This document shows positions 54,685 to 64,000 of a stretch of DNA of 64,000 bases, piece by piece. The DNA is from Candidatus Eremiobacteraceae bacterium (GTDB taxonomy: Bacteria; Vulcanimicrobiota; Vulcanimicrobiia; Eremiobacterales; Eremiobacteraceae). The first letter of the stretch is position 1, and each line of letters opens with the position of its first letter. Where the stretch lies: assembly GCA_035710745.1 (NCBI GenBank), contig DASTCX010000004.1:124001-188000 (forward strand), given 5' to 3'. The translations under genes were made by a program, and so were the position numbers. The notes under the pieces are model-generated. The model worked only from the letters and a program-made list of their open reading frames with translations, made no database searches and was not told the DNA's origin.

Positions 54685-56309
54685 GAGCGCGCACCGGTCT
54701 CGCCATCGTGGCGTTTTGCGCGGTCGTCGCGGCCGCCGGCTGTTCGAAGGTCGGCACGACGACGAGCACGTCTTCGCAAAGCGTCAACCCGTGGACCGAA
54801 CACGGCGTGCTCCGCATCGTCGCGAATCAGGAGCCGAACTCGCTGCTTCGCCTTTTCTCGAATCAGGCAGCCGCAGACGACATGACCGCACTGCTTTTCG
54901 AGCCGATGTTCCGCTACGACGAGCGCGGCAACGCCGTGCCGGCGCTCGCAACGACGTTCCCGACGCAGCAGAACGGGCTCATCAGCAAAGACGGCCTGCG
55001 CATCACGTTCAAGCTCCAGCCGAAGGCGCGGTGGTCGGACGGACGACCGGTCACGGCTGACGATGTCATCTTCACGTGGCACGCGATCGTCGACGGCAAC
55101 AACCCGGTCGTGACGACTGCCGGTTACGACGGCATCAAGACGATGATCGCGGACAATCCGCATCAGGTGACGATGGTCTTGAAAAAGCCGTACGGTCCTT
55201 CGGTCTTCCTCTTCTCGGAAGGCTCGTTTCCGCCGCTGCCCGCGCACCTGCTCGCGCGTTATCCGCGCATCGACCGCCTGCCGTACGACTCGAACCCGGT
55301 CGGCGACGGACCGTACATCCTCAAGCAGTGGGTCCACGGCTCCGATCTCATCTTCTCGCCGAATCCCCTGTACTGGCGGGGCGAACCGAAAGTGAACGAG
55401 GTCGATATCCGCATCATCCCCAACTCGCTGACCGACGTCAGCGAATTGAAGACGCACGAGATCGACGTGCTCGACGGCGTTTCGAAGAATCTCATCGGCC
55501 AGTTGGATTCGATCGGCGGGATCCGCGTCGTCAAACAGTTGACGGCGAACTACCGGCATCTCGACTTCAACCTGCACAACCCCATCCTCGCCGATGTCAC
55601 AGTGCGTCGCGCGATCGCGACCTCGATCGACTTCGACAAGATCATCCAAGACGTCTATCACGGCCTCGGCCAGCGCGGCTCGACGGTCATCCCGCCGATG
55701 TCGTGGGCGGCGAGCGATCTCAAGCCGCTGGCGTACGATCCCGCTGCTGCGCGTGCTTCGCTTGACGCCGACGGATGGAAAGCCGGTCCGGGCGGCATCC
55801 GAGCGCGCGGCGGCGTACGGCTCTCGCTCTCGATGTCGACCGCGACGGAGAATCTTCCGAACCAGATGGCCGAGCAGATCGTCGCCGCGGAGTTGCACGA
55901 CGTCGGCATCGACGTGACGATCAAGAACTACGCGACGTCGGTGCTCTTCGCGCCCGACGGCCCGCTTTACGGCGACAGGTACGACATGGCGTGGATCGTC
56001 AACACGGACGGAACCGATCCCGACTTCCTCGGCCTTATCGGCTGCGACTACTGGCCGCCGCACGGCGCGAACACGGATTTCTACTGCAACCATAAGGTCG
56101 ATGCGCTGCTAAGCGACGCGCAGGTGCACTACGATTTCGCCGTGCGCAAGCGCGACTACGATCAAGCCTCGAAGATCCTCATCGACGAGGCGCCGTACGT
56201 CGTCGTCTATTGGGATATCAATGTCGTCGCGGAGAACTCGGACGTCAAGAACTTCAAGCCGTCACCCTTCATCACCGACTTCTGGAATGCATGGGAATGG
56301 GAGATCTGA
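54681..56309 (+). CDS. oligopeptide-binding lipoprotein (SBP family 5)
   Basis: A 542-residue extracytoplasmic binding protein of the DppA/OppA type. It starts at GTG 54681, overlapping the previous stop. Signal peptide with lipobox VAAAGC, then PNSLLRLFSNQAAADDMTALLFEPMFRYDE, SDGRPVTADDVIFTWHAI and RLPYDSNPVGDGPYILKQW, the family's conserved elements. No permease or ATPase genes are next to it. With an epimerase, DgcN-like protein and peptidase in the same run, the likely cargo is murein-derived peptides. Confidence 0.92.
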   Translation: MRARTGLAIVAFCAVVAAAGCSKVGTTTSTSSQSVNPWTEHGVLRIVANQEPNSLLRLFSNQAAADDMTALLFEPMFRYDERGNAVPALATTFPTQQNGLISKDGLRITFKLQPKARWSDGRPVTADDVIFTWHAIVDGNNPVVTTAGYDGIKTMIADNPHQVTMVLKKPYGPSVFLFSEGSFPPLPAHLLARYPRIDRLPYDSNPVGDGPYILKQWVHGSDLIFSPNPLYWRGEPKVNEVDIRIIPNSLTDVSELKTHEIDVLDGVSKNLIGQLDSIGGIRVVKQLTANYRHLDFNLHNPILADVTVRRAIATSIDFDKIIQDVYHGLGQRGSTVIPPMSWAASDLKPLAYDPAAARASLDADGWKAGPGGIRARGGVRLSLSMSTATENLPNQMAEQIVAAELHDVGIDVTIKNYATSVLFAPDGPLYGDRYDMAWIVNTDGTDPDFLGLIGCDYWPPHGANTDFYCNHKVDALLSDAQVHYDFAVRKRDYDQASKILIDEAPYVVVYWDINVVAENSDVKNFKPSPFITDFWNAWEWEI

Positions 56310-57313
56310 TCGCATTGGTCTACGCCGCACTCTGGATCGTCGCGGCGAACACGGACAAGCCGGCGTTCACGACGGCTGTCCACGAAGTCGCGGGCGGCTT
56401 CTCGTCGGCGATCGCGTCGTGGAACGTGAGCACGAGCGGCGACGCGTGGATCAGCGTGCAGATGCGCGCCCGCGTCGGCGATCGGTGGACGCGCTGGTAC
56501 GAGATGGGCCACTGGAGCTCGGCGCTCGACGACGGCCATCGTCATTCGATCGACAAGCAGTCGGATGCCGACGGCGAAGTCGATACCGACACGTTGAATC
56601 TGACGCATCCCGCGACGGCCGTCCAATTGCGGGCGGACCTTCATCCTTCGTCTGCAGGCACGATGCCGGCGCTCCACATGCTCGCGGTGACGACCGACAG
56701 CGGCGCGCAGGCTTCGCAAAGCGATGCGATGACGGCGGACGTCGGCGCGTGGGGCACCGATATCGACGTGCCGCAGCTGACGCAGCGCGTCGGAAAGCAA
56801 GGCGGCGCATACGGCGGCGGCGGCGGCTCGTGGTGTTCGCCGACGAGCGTCGCGATGGTCATGGGCTATTGGGCGCACAAGCTCGACAAACCGCAGTGGG
56901 TCGTCGATGTGCCGACGGCGGCGAAGGGGACGTACGACCCCGTTTACGACGGCTGCGGCAATTGGCCGTTCAACGTCGCATACGCATCGGAGCATGGGCT
57001 CGCCGGTTATATCGAACGATTCTCATCGCTCGCGGATGTCGAACGGCTCGTCAAGCGCGGCATCCCGGTGATCGCGAGCATCAAGGTCGCGACGGGTGAG
57101 CTCGATGGAACTCCGTATGGAACCACAGACGGTCATCTCCTCGTCGTGCGCGGATTCACGCCGACGGGAGATGTTATCGTCAACGAACCGGACGGAGACC
57201 CCGGGACGATCCGCCGCGTGTACAAGCGCGCCCAGTTCGCGCACGTCTGGCAGCACGGCTCCCACGGCGCGGTCTACATCATCGCCCCACCCCAAGACTT
57301 GCCCACGCGCTAA
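56291..57313 (+). CDS. C39-like cysteine peptidase, exported
   Basis: A 340-residue protein: N-terminal hydrophobic signal-like segment (LIALVYAALWIVAA), then an all-beta domain (about 30-140) with RVGDRWTRWYEMGHWSS and HSIDKQSDADGEVDTDTL, then a C39-like peptidase fold. The catalytic triad is probably Cys182 (GSWCSPTSVAMVMGYW), His282 (TDGHLLVVRGF) and Asn298 (VNEPDGDP). It could trim peptides for the binding protein. The start overlaps the previous gene by 19 bases; ATG 56297 is an alternative. Confidence 0.8.
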   Translation: MGMGDLIALVYAALWIVAANTDKPAFTTAVHEVAGGFSSAIASWNVSTSGDAWISVQMRARVGDRWTRWYEMGHWSSALDDGHRHSIDKQSDADGEVDTDTLNLTHPATAVQLRADLHPSSAGTMPALHMLAVTTDSGAQASQSDAMTADVGAWGTDIDVPQLTQRVGKQGGAYGGGGGSWCSPTSVAMVMGYWAHKLDKPQWVVDVPTAAKGTYDPVYDGCGNWPFNVAYASEHGLAGYIERFSSLADVERLVKRGIPVIASIKVATGELDGTPYGTTDGHLLVVRGFTPTGDVIVNEPDGDPGTIRRVYKRAQFAHVWQHGSHGAVYIIAPPQDLPTR

Positions 57314-57336
57314 TTCGCTAGAATGGATCCTGGGGA

Positions 57337-57360
57337 GCGGTCGAGATTTATCTCGACCGC
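57337..57360. repeat. palindromic intergenic repeat, copy E (inverted)
   Basis: The same 24-base palindrome as copies A, B and F, seen as GCGGTCGAGAT-TT-ATCTCGACCGC, with the flanks inverted (GGGA before, CGCGG after). It lies between the converging C39-peptidase gene and the small membrane-protein gene. Confidence 0.85.
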
Positions 57361-57397
57361 CGCGGTCTAACACAAAAGACTGACCGCTTCAAGTTTA

Positions 57398-57646
57398 TCA
57401 CGGTGACGGTTGGAAGAGGACGATGAAGATTGTAAAAAGAGCGGTGAGCACGACGAACAGTTGGGACACCAGTGGAAACCGCTTAGGTTCCGCGATCCAT
57501 GCGATCGAAGCCGCGACGTAAGGCAATATCCAAGCGTAGTACCATGGGCTGTCTGACGATCCGTTCCTGGCTGCTATCACTTCTTCTACCGCCACATACG
57601 TCGGCCAGGCGAAGAGCAGCAACGCTCCGATTATCCGACCAAGCAT
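57398..57646 (-). CDS. small membrane protein of unknown function
   Basis: An 82-residue product with three hydrophobic helices (RIIGALLLFAWPTYVAVEEV, YYAWILPYVAASIAWIAEP, LFVVLTALFTIFIVLFQ). Start ATG 57646. It is less GC-rich than its neighbours and has palindromic repeats on both sides. No family is recognised. Confidence 0.5.
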   Translation of the reverse strand: MLGRIIGALLLFAWPTYVAVEEVIAARNGSSDSPWYYAWILPYVAASIAWIAEPKRFPLVSQLFVVLTALFTIFIVLFQPSP

Positions 57647-57706
57647 CTCTCACCTCAAATCGCCTAAACCTGCTTCAAAGTTTTTGACGCTCGCTTCTTC
57701 GGAACA

Positions 57707-57780
57707 AGCCGAGCTTCGCTCGGCCTACTACATTTTGCACATCGGGTAAGGCCGCGGCGGTCGAGATAAATCTCGACCGC
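57707..57780. repeat. palindromic intergenic repeats, compound copy F
   Basis: Holds the AGCCGAGCTTCGCTCGG-CCTACTAC unit (57707-57731) and then the 24-base palindrome (57757-57780) with its GGCC flank, the same pair as at copy A with the order reversed. Lies just after the 3' end of the DehI-like gene. Confidence 0.85.
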
Positions 57781-57805
57781 TCCCTGGTCTTTTGTATGAA
57801 TGCCG

Positions 57806-58644
57806 CTAGGTGGTGGGTTCGGGGCCGAGGCCGCGGCGGGCGACCGCGATGTCGACGATGAGGCCCGGCAAGATCGAACAAAATGCGTCGTTGACCGACT
57901 TCATGGCGTCGAACTCGCCCTCGGGCATGTTCAACGGGTACGGCAAGTGCTGCGCCGCCTCTTGCGCGGCAGCATCGACCTTGTTGCACAGGTCGCGTCG
58001 CCGGACGTCGGCCAGCATCGGCTTTACATCCGACCAGACGACGTCGAGCCAGTCGGGGTATGCGCCGAGCGCGCGATGCGCAGTGCTCACGAACGAGAGA
58101 CCGGCCACGCGCTGCATCTCGTCGAAAGCGTTGCGAACGCGAAGCGGCGCCTCGCGATCGTCCGCCATCGGCACTTGCAAGCCGCGAAAATCCCTCACGA
58201 GCCGATCGCGGTCGTCATGCTGCGGCGGTTGCGAGACACCGCCGCCGCCGATCGGTTCGCCGCCGAGCGCGACGCGCAGCGCCTGCGATACGATCGCGAG
58301 TTTCGGCAGCAGGCCATGGAAGATCTCGACGATGTCGCGGAGCTTGCGAAGATCCGCGTCGCCGTAGTTGCGAGCGTGGAGCTCGGCGGCATGGTCGGAG
58401 ACGGGCCAACTCGCGACGCCGTCGTCGGCGATGTCGGCGACACGGCGCCCCTGCTCGACGAACGGCGCCGACAGCATGCTCGGACGCAGCCGCCGCCACG
58501 CGTAATCGAGGAACTTCGGCGTCGCGGCATACGCCTGGAACATCGAGTCGACGAACGAGACGCGCATCGACTCTTTGAAATCGCGATACGCCTCTTTGAC
58601 GCGATCGTCGGAGACGTCGGCGTCGCGGACGAGTGGGATGCTCT

Positions 58645-58648
<4 letters not shown>
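57806..58648 (-). CDS. DehI-family-like protein (haloacid dehalogenase type)
   Basis: A 280-residue all-helical protein with an internal duplication: the block VSFVDSMFQAYAATPKFLDYAW plus RRLRPSM in the first half matches LSFVSTAHRALGAYPDWLDVVW plus SDVKPML in the second. This two-repeat layout and the FVDxxFxAxA pattern fit DehI, a non-stereospecific 2-haloacid dehalogenase family, though most members are of unknown function. ATG 58648 overlaps the aspS stop as ATGA. A Gly-Gly-rich linker joins the halves. I would not claim dehalogenase activity. Confidence 0.6.
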
Positions 58649-60410
<1,762 letters not shown>

Positions 60411-60414
<4 letters not shown>

Positions 60415-61355
60415 CGCTCCGATGCTCCTACGGGCTCGCGCAGCGCGCGCTTCACCCCGGTGACGTAGTGATATTGATATGCGATCTGCCGCGCCACGTA
60501 CGGCCACGTGTTCTTCTTCGGCATCTCGACGGACGCGCCGGCTCGTTCGATCGCTTCCCGAACGGGCCTCGCGGCGGCGAGCAGCGAGTGGAGCGCGAGC
60601 GAGATCCGCGTCATCCCGAGGTTCGCCTTCACAGCGAAGTCGGGGTGCTTGCGATAAAAGCGCACGGTCGAGACGCCGGCGAGTTCCATGCGCCCGATCT
60701 GCTCGCTGTAACCGACCGGATGCCAGTGATAGTTGACGGCGGCTGGGTCGTAGCGGATCTCGACGCCGCTCTTCTCGAGCCGGTAGCCGAGTTCGAGGTC
60801 TTCGTGACCGTATCCGGTGAACGATTCGTCGAATCCGCCGACCGCTTGCAGGTCGTCGCGCCGCACCGACGCGTTGCCGGTGAGGAAATAGAGCCACGAA
60901 AGCTTGCTCCGCGTCGCCGGATGGAGCGGCCTGCGCGTCGCCGGGTCGTCACGCTGCTGTCTGTAGTCTTCCAGGGATTTCACCTGCAGTTCGCAACCGA
61001 CCACAGCCACGCGCTCGCCGCTTGCCGCGTGACCGAGCACGTGACGTTCGATGAGATCGCGCGACGCGATGATGTCCGCATCGGTGAAGAGCACGACCGG
61101 CGCCCGGGCCGCCGCGATGCCTGCGTTGCGGGCAGCCGCGCGCCCTGTGTAAGGACCGGGCACGTAGCGAAGCCGTTCGCCAACAGCCGATGCGATCGTC
61201 GAGCGGACGAACTCATCCGTTCCGTCATCGCTTCGCGAATCGGCGATGATGATCTCGTACGCTTCCGGGTCGACCGTCTGGTCGAGCAGCGACGGCAGAA
61301 CGACGCGCAGCGTGTCGATCCGGTTGTAGGTCGGCACGACGACCGAAAGTTCCAT
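60411..61355 (-). CDS. GT2-family glycosyltransferase
   Basis: A 314-residue GT-A fold transferase: VVVPTYNRIDTLRVVLPSLLDQ, the DxD-type metal motif VVLFTDADIIA, and GNASVRRDDLQAVGGFDESFTGYGHEDLELGYRLEK. It has no membrane helix. It adds a sugar from a nucleotide donor to a growing surface glycan; the donor is unknown. ATG 61355 follows the GT9 stop by 18 bases of AT-rich sequence. Confidence 0.92.
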
Positions 61356-61373
61356 AATATATTATCGATGTCT

Positions 61374-62408
61374 TCAGAGAGCCGGTCGCGCATCCGCGTC
61401 CGGCGTTTTCTCCTCGGCGAGCCGCTGCGCGGCCGTCGTGATGTCGTCGATGAGCGGATCGGCCGAAGCTCCAGCAGGCTGCTTGCAGAGCGCGACGCTC
61501 GGCACTTGCCAAGGCGCCCACTCCTGCGAGCTGAGCCGGAAGTACTGGCGCTCGAAGACCGCGACGACCGGTACGCCGACCGCGCTCGCCACGTGCGTCG
61601 CGCCGGTGTCGACGGTGACGACGACCGAACACCGTTCGAGCGCCGCGGCCCATCGGAGCAGCGGCAACCCGTCGAGCCACGTGATGTTGGGAGCGGAAAC
61701 GGCGCCGCGAAGCCGCGCCGCCGCATCGGGCACGTCATTTCCGTAGGTCACCAGCACGTCCCTCCGCAGCGACGCGAGGCGCCGTAGGAGCTTCACCGTC
61801 GCCTCGAAACCGAAATTCGGCTGAAACCAACGCGGCGCGAGATTGAGCGCGATCGCTCCTCCCGCGACGGCGTTGCGCGCGAACGCGCGGTCGTCGTCGC
61901 CGAGCCGCAGCACGAGCCGATCGGTCGTGACGCCGCCGCCCGCGAGCGCGACGAGCGCGAGCACTTGATGGACCTCATGCGCGACAGGTATATCGGGATA
62001 CCGGTCGGCGAGGTCGGGGTCCGCTTCCGAGATGCAATGATCCGTCAACAGCCACCACGCGGCAAGACGCGAGAAATATCTGCGACGATAGACGTAGCCG
62101 ATGCGTCGCGGAGCACGCGTCCATGCGGCGAGGCGGTAGTCCGGGGTTCTCGGCGCCAAGGCGACGACGAGATCCGCACCGGCGCCGATCTCATGCGCTA
62201 GGGTGCGCGCGGCCGAGATCGTCGCCGATTTACGCAGGACGTGCACGCAATCGACGTCGGGACTATGACGGAGAACCGGCTCCGTGTAGTCCGTGACGAT
62301 CGCCTCGATCTTCGCTTCGGGCCACGACCTGCGCAGCGAGGCGATGGCCGGCGTCGACAAGACGAGGTCGCCGACGCGATCCGTCCTGATGATGACGATG
62401 CGCTTCAT
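61374..62408 (-). CDS. GT9-family (heptosyltransferase-type) glycosyltransferase
   Basis: A 344-residue GT-B enzyme of the ADP-heptose:LPS heptosyltransferase family: KRIVIIRTDRVGDLVLSTPAIASLRRSWP at the start, and VTVDTGATHVASAVGVPVVAVF in the C-terminal donor domain. It implies LPS core-like or other surface heptose glycans. ATG 62408 overlaps the next upstream GT2 gene as ATGA; the open frame upstream is a shadow of it. The end is rich in Asp/Ala. Confidence 0.9.
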   Translation of the reverse strand: MKRIVIIRTDRVGDLVLSTPAIASLRRSWPEAKIEAIVTDYTEPVLRHSPDVDCVHVLRKSATISAARTLAHEIGAGADLVVALAPRTPDYRLAAWTRAPRRIGYVYRRRYFSRLAAWWLLTDHCISEADPDLADRYPDIPVAHEVHQVLALVALAGGGVTTDRLVLRLGDDDRAFARNAVAGGAIALNLAPRWFQPNFGFEATVKLLRRLASLRRDVLVTYGNDVPDAAARLRGAVSAPNITWLDGLPLLRWAAALERCSVVVTVDTGATHVASAVGVPVVAVFERQYFRLSSQEWAPWQVPSVALCKQPAGASADPLIDDITTAAQRLAEEKTPDADARPAL

Positions 62409-63328
62409 CGCGAACCGTCCGAAGCCGCGATCTCTTCGAAATACGCCGCCCGCGCGAGCCGGTGCGCGGCCCAGCGTTGGACCGCCGGAGGGACGTTTGC
62501 CGGCGCGTCGCCGGCGGCACCCGAGAGACGCTCGAGAACACGCGGCCAGCCCGCGGCGCGGGCGACGCCGCTCCAAAAGCGGATTGGCGCCACCTGACCG
62601 GTCGCGAGCGCGACGCGCCAGTGCGGATGCTTCCTCAGGAATTGCACGGCCGTGCGGCCCTGCGCGCGCGCTTGTCGCACCATGCTCGGTACGTTCGCGC
62701 GCGGCACCGGCGGCTTGAAGTGGTAGACGATCGCATCGCGGGCCAGCATCGACGGAACGCCCATCGTACGCAGGCGAAAGCCGAGTTCGAGATCTTCCCA
62801 GCCGTACTCGCGGAAGCGCTCGTCGAATCCGCCCGCCTCTTTCACGAGCGCGAGCGGCAGCGAGACGTTCGTCGTCCAGAAATACGCGCCGGAATAGTTG
62901 CGCCACGAATATCTTGCTGGAGGAAGGTGATCGAAATCGTCGACATTGATGACGCCCGCCCTGCAGATCGAACGCGGATGCTCGCGATGGAAGCGCACGT
63001 GGGCGGAGAGCAATCCGCGCGTCGCAAGGACGTCGTCGTCCATGAACAAGATGTACTCGCCGCGCGCGCGCGCGATGCCGGTGTTTCGCCCGCGCGCCAA
63101 GCCGGCGTTTCGCTGCCGGACGACGTGGAGCGAACACGGCGGCTGCAGCTTCGATATGACCGATTCGTACGATCCGTCGGTCGAGCCGTCGTCGACGAGA
63201 ACGATCTCGTAGTCGTCCGGATCGAGGTCCTGATCGAAAAGCGCGTCCATCACACGCCCGAGCAACGCTTTGCGATTATACGTGCATAACTGGATCGTCA
63301 ACACGGGCGTTTTCTCGTGCGTGCTCAT
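62405..63328 (-). CDS. GT2-family glycosyltransferase
   Basis: A 307-residue GT-A enzyme: VLTIQLCTYNRKALLGRVMDALFDQDL, IVLVDDGSTDGSYESV, the metal motif YILFMDDDVLAT and GGFDERFREYGWEDLELGFRLR. It is related to the GT2 at 60411-61355 by layout and motifs. ATG 63328 overlaps the upstream GT9 stop. Confidence 0.92.
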   Translation of the reverse strand: MSTHEKTPVLTIQLCTYNRKALLGRVMDALFDQDLDPDDYEIVLVDDGSTDGSYESVISKLQPPCSLHVVRQRNAGLARGRNTGIARARGEYILFMDDDVLATRGLLSAHVRFHREHPRSICRAGVINVDDFDHLPPARYSWRNYSGAYFWTTNVSLPLALVKEAGGFDERFREYGWEDLELGFRLRTMGVPSMLARDAIVYHFKPPVPRANVPSMVRQARAQGRTAVQFLRKHPHWRVALATGQVAPIRFWSGVARAAGWPRVLERLSGAAGDAPANVPPAVQRWAAHRLARAAYFEEIAASDGSR

Positions 63329-64000
63329 GCGCGTGCCGACCCCGCGCTCGCCGCACTCGACGCTTTCGGAACGATAGCGCGAGCTGCTTCGACGACGGCG
63401 GCCGGCGACAGCGCCGCGTAGCACGCGAAGTCAGGACAGTTCTCTTTGCGGTGCCACGGCGGGCATGGATACGACGGCCGCACGATCGCGACGCGCGGGC
63501 CGAGCGGCGCCCATCGATCCGGCAGATCCGTCCGCAGCGCGAAAATGCCTACCGTCGGCGTGCCGAGCGCGGCGGCGATATGCATCGGCCCGGAATCGAG
63601 CGCGACGACGAGAGCCGCGCGTCCGAGCAACGCGGCGAGCGCCATCAGGTCGGTCTTTCCTGCGACGAGCGCGTGCTGGGCGCGCATCGTCGCCGAGATC
63701 CGCGAGATCGTCGGTTCGTCAGCCGCGCTGCCCGTGAGGACGATCGAAAAATCGAATTCGCCCGCGATCGCGTCGCCGAGCGCCGCGAATCGCTCGGTCG
63801 GCCACGCGACGCGGTCGAGATCGAGTCCGCGGGCGGCGTGCAGGACGGCGAACGGTGCGGCGATCGAAGCGGCGGAGAGGACCGCGTCGGCGCGTGCCGC
63901 ATCGGCCGGGCGCGGTCGGATATCGATCGTGAAATCGCCGAGGTCCGGCGTCGCTCCCAGCGCGCGAGCGTAGTCCATTTGGACGTCCGTCCAGTGGCTC
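63325..64000 (-). CDS. GT9-family glycosyltransferase, partial
   Basis: The C-terminal part of a heptosyltransferase-like enzyme; the frame stays open to the right edge of the window, so the N terminus (about 120 residues) lies outside. Visible are FAVLHAARGLDLDRVAWPTERFAALGDAI, ADEPTISRI and the donor-site block ALVVALDSGPMHIAAALGTPTVGIFA, followed by CPPWHRKENCPDFACYAALSP with clustered Cys residues. It forms the second GT9/GT2 pair with the gene it overlaps (ATGA). Confidence 0.88.
   Translation of the reverse strand, partial: SHWTDVQMDYARALGATPDLGDFTIDIRPRPADAARADAVLSAASIAAPFAVLHAARGLDLDRVAWPTERFAALGDAIAGEFDFSIVLTGSAADEPTISRISATMRAQHALVAGKTDLMALAALLGRAALVVALDSGPMHIAAALGTPTVGIFALRTDLPDRWAPLGPRVAIVRPSYPCPPWHRKENCPDFACYAALSPAAVVEAARAIVPKASSAASAGSARA

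Overview
The window is GC-rich chromosomal DNA from a bacterium with an outer membrane. It carries a TonB-dependent receptor, an LptA/OstA-like protein, heptosyltransferase-type GT9 enzymes and several lipoproteins. It also has traits more familiar from Bacillota, Cyanobacteria and their relatives: a SigB/RsbW/RsbV-type sigma module, a gene order around the ATP synthase that resembles the Bacillus ywlE-rpiB-glyA-upp-atp region, paired b and b' ATP synthase subunits, and CTTAA-type direct repeats like the cyanobacterial Pho box. I infer a little-cultured diderm phylum of the Eremiobacterota/Armatimonadota kind. This is inference; no rRNA gene is present to settle it. Almost every gene up to about 48.2 kb is on the minus strand, genes are tightly packed, and many start codons overlap the preceding stop (ATGA, GTGA and, unusually often, TTGA).

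Left part (1-20 kb): a TldD/TldE protease pair faces an IclR regulator. Then comes a long minus-strand phosphate block, which in transcription order reads phoB-phoR, phoU, pstS, pstC, pstA, pstB, a second (lipoprotein) pstS, a second pstC-like, pstA-like and pstB-like gene, cystathionine beta-synthase, and cystathionine gamma-synthase/lyase. The last PstB-like protein has lost the key residue of all five ATPase motifs, so the second Pst module looks like a diverged, probably non-hydrolysing or regulatory copy. Next are a beta-propeller lipoprotein, a polytopic membrane protein and a secreted protein.

Middle (20-34 kb): alaS lies downstream of a stress-type sigma factor, a degenerate RsbW, RsbV, YtxH and DUF948 proteins and a cysteine desulfurase. 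rarA is divergent from the desulfurase. Then follow pilB, an lptA-like gene, tsaC, mreB and murA.

34-48 kb: a complete F-type ATP synthase locus (atpZ, atpI, atpB, E, F', F, H, A, G, D, C) is preceded by wecB, wecA, dCMP deaminase, upp, glyA, rpiB, a low-molecular-weight phosphatase and a PfkB-family sugar kinase. A sugar isomerase-like gene diverges from the kinase.

49-64 kb: a 6S-like RNA with its own promoter sits beside a small lipoprotein and a TonB-dependent receptor. A plus-strand operon then encodes a dipeptide-epimerase-like enzyme, a DUF1611/DgcN-like protein, a peptide-binding lipoprotein and a C39-like peptidase, which suggests scavenging of murein peptides or D-glutamate. The window ends with a DehI-like protein, aspS and two alternating GT2/GT9 glycosyltransferase pairs. 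A palindromic GGTCGA-type repeat family occupies almost every site where genes converge.
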